From Emcibacteraceae bacterium (GTDB taxonomy: Bacteria > Pseudomonadota > Alphaproteobacteria > Sphingomonadales > Emcibacteraceae), in the NCBI GenBank assembly GCA_016763335.1, contig JAESUD010000172.1, forward strand, positions 1 to 7,377: DNA of 7,377 nucleotides, written 5' to 3'. The position numbers and the translations under genes are program-made. Positions 6,885-7,377 of this stretch are shown here, piece by piece (within the stretch, counting starts at the first letter, position 1; every line of letters starts with the position of its first letter). The notes under the pieces were generated by a model. That model was not told where the DNA came from, ran no database searches, and saw only the letters and a list, made by a program, of their open reading frames with translations.

Positions 6885-6899
6885 ACTCGGTAACCGAGT
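6885..6899. promoter_or_regulatory. Perfect palindrome, candidate operator in divergent promoter region
   Basis: ACTCGGT-A-ACCGAGT is a perfect 7-1-7 inverted repeat, clearly more GC-rich than its surroundings. It is placed 60 bases before the aminotransferase-like start (6959) and 96 bases before the oxidoreductase start (6789). Size and symmetry fit a dimeric helix-turn-helix repressor or activator site; the regulator family cannot be named and no regulator gene is in the window. As RNA it would be a six-pair hairpin with a three-base loop. Terminator use is less likely between divergent genes, although ATTTTC follows on the plus strand. Confidence 0.55.
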
Positions 6900-6911
6900 A
6901 TTTTCAAAGGG

Positions 6912-6932
6912 AAATTAGTTTTGGGCTAATTT
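6912..6932. promoter_or_regulatory. Second inverted repeat upstream of the Tat aminotransferase-like gene
   Basis: AAATTAG (6912-6918) and CTAATTT (6926-6932) are perfect complements separated by TTTTGGG. The element lies 26 bases before the ATG at 6959, so it is within the probable 5' leader or the core promoter. It could be a second operator or a leader hairpin. The arms are AT-rich, so chance is a real alternative. Confidence 0.35.
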
Positions 6933-6958
6933 AAGGGAAAACATTAAAGGATATTATT

Positions 6959-7377
6959 ATGAAGAAAATTAACGGACAAAACCGTAGAAATTTCATGAAA
7001 GGCGTCGGTGTGACGGCTCTTATGTCTGCTGCGGGATCGGGCGCATCATTTGCTATGGGTCAATCAAGTGGTGGTTCTGGTAAAGGTTATAATTTTGATG
7101 AAATATATAGTCGCGTTGGTGTAAACTCAGTTAAATGGGATAATGCTATTCGCCGTTACGGTAAAGAAAAAATTACTGTGCCTATGGGTATTGCCGACTT
7201 AGACTTTAGACAACATCCTGCTGTTGTTAAAGCATTACAAAAACGTGCCTCATATGATAACTATGGTTATGAAACGCTTCCTGACAGCTACTGGCAAGCT
7301 ATTATTGACTGGAATAAAGACCGTTATGGTCTTGAAGTTAAGAAAGAATGGATCAAAAATTCATCAGCTCTTAAGCC
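6959..7377 (+). CDS. Tat-exported MalY/PatB-like PLP-dependent aminotransferase, N-terminal part
   Basis: The gene starts at ATG 6959 with AAAGGA at 6946-6951, an ideal ribosome binding site, and runs off the right edge after 139 codons with no stop. The N-terminus NRRNFMKG (residues 8-15) is a twin-arginine motif, followed by a moderately hydrophobic segment (16-33) and cleavage likely near 32-34, then a Gly/Ser linker. From about residue 43, FDEIYSRVGVNSVKWD, then PMGIADLDFR, a GYETLPDSYW-like block, and DWNKDRYGLEVKKEWI follow the N-terminal order of MalY/PatB-type cystathionine beta-lyase / aminotransferase proteins (fold type I). The PLP lysine would be outside the window, so activity cannot be judged. 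Tat export suits a cofactor-loaded PLP enzyme folded before transport, placing it in the periplasm. It is divergent from the FAD oxidoreductase. The substrate is unknown; C-S lyase or transaminase activity is possible. Confidence 0.85.
   Translation, partial: MKKINGQNRRNFMKGVGVTALMSAAGSGASFAMGQSSGGSGKGYNFDEIYSRVGVNSVKWDNAIRRYGKEKITVPMGIADLDFRQHPAVVKALQKRASYDNYGYETLPDSYWQAIIDWNKDRYGLEVKKEWIKNSSALK

Overview
The window looks like a chromosomal segment of an AT-rich, Gram-negative proteobacterium, most likely an alphaproteobacterium. The pointers are a DUF6502/DUF5666 gene pair, a TonB C-terminal domain protein, a Tat signal peptide and several Sec signal peptides. The genus cannot be fixed from the sequence. 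I see no rRNA, tRNA, CRISPR array, integrase or insertion sequence. No gene-free stretch exceeds 300 bases; the longest gaps are about 156 bases (1806-1961) and about 169 bases (6790-6958).

Layout. Three plus-strand units fill positions 1-3514. The first is the 3' end of a DUF6502 gene, which overlaps by four bases (ATGA) a 487-residue exported DUF5666 protein with a GGIGGTG repeat and a long Arg/Glu-rich C-terminal tail. The second is a small unrecognised secreted protein of 113 residues. The third is argC, the NADPH-dependent reductase of arginine biosynthesis. Convergent to argC, a minus-strand cluster runs from 6789 down to 3531. In transcription order it holds an L-2-hydroxyglutarate-dehydrogenase-like FAD oxidoreductase, a DSD1-family PLP enzyme (D-serine dehydratase / D-threonine aldolase fold) whose start overlaps the end of the oxidoreductase gene by 14 bases, and, after a 24-base gap, a TPR plus TonB C-terminal domain gene. 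That last gene is cut by a single in-frame amber codon at 4242-4244. Divergent from this cluster, on the plus strand and leaving the window at its right edge, is a MalY/PatB-like PLP aminotransferase with a clear twin-arginine signal.

How the genes may work together. The oxidoreductase and the DSD1 enzyme are tightly coupled and plausibly catabolise a hydroxy- or amino-acid substrate. The divergent aminotransferase-fold protein is a second PLP enzyme, but it carries an export signal. The shared intergenic region holds a perfect 7-1-7 palindrome (6885-6899), a second perfect inverted repeat (6912-6932) and an imperfect palindrome (6810-6828), so common control of both directions is possible. 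The most notable points are the amber-interrupted TonB-like gene, the exported MalY/PatB-like enzyme with its palindrome-rich divergent promoter region, and the DUF6502/DUF5666 couple. Nothing here amounts to a clearly new system; the DUF6502/DUF5666 pair is the least understood conserved module.
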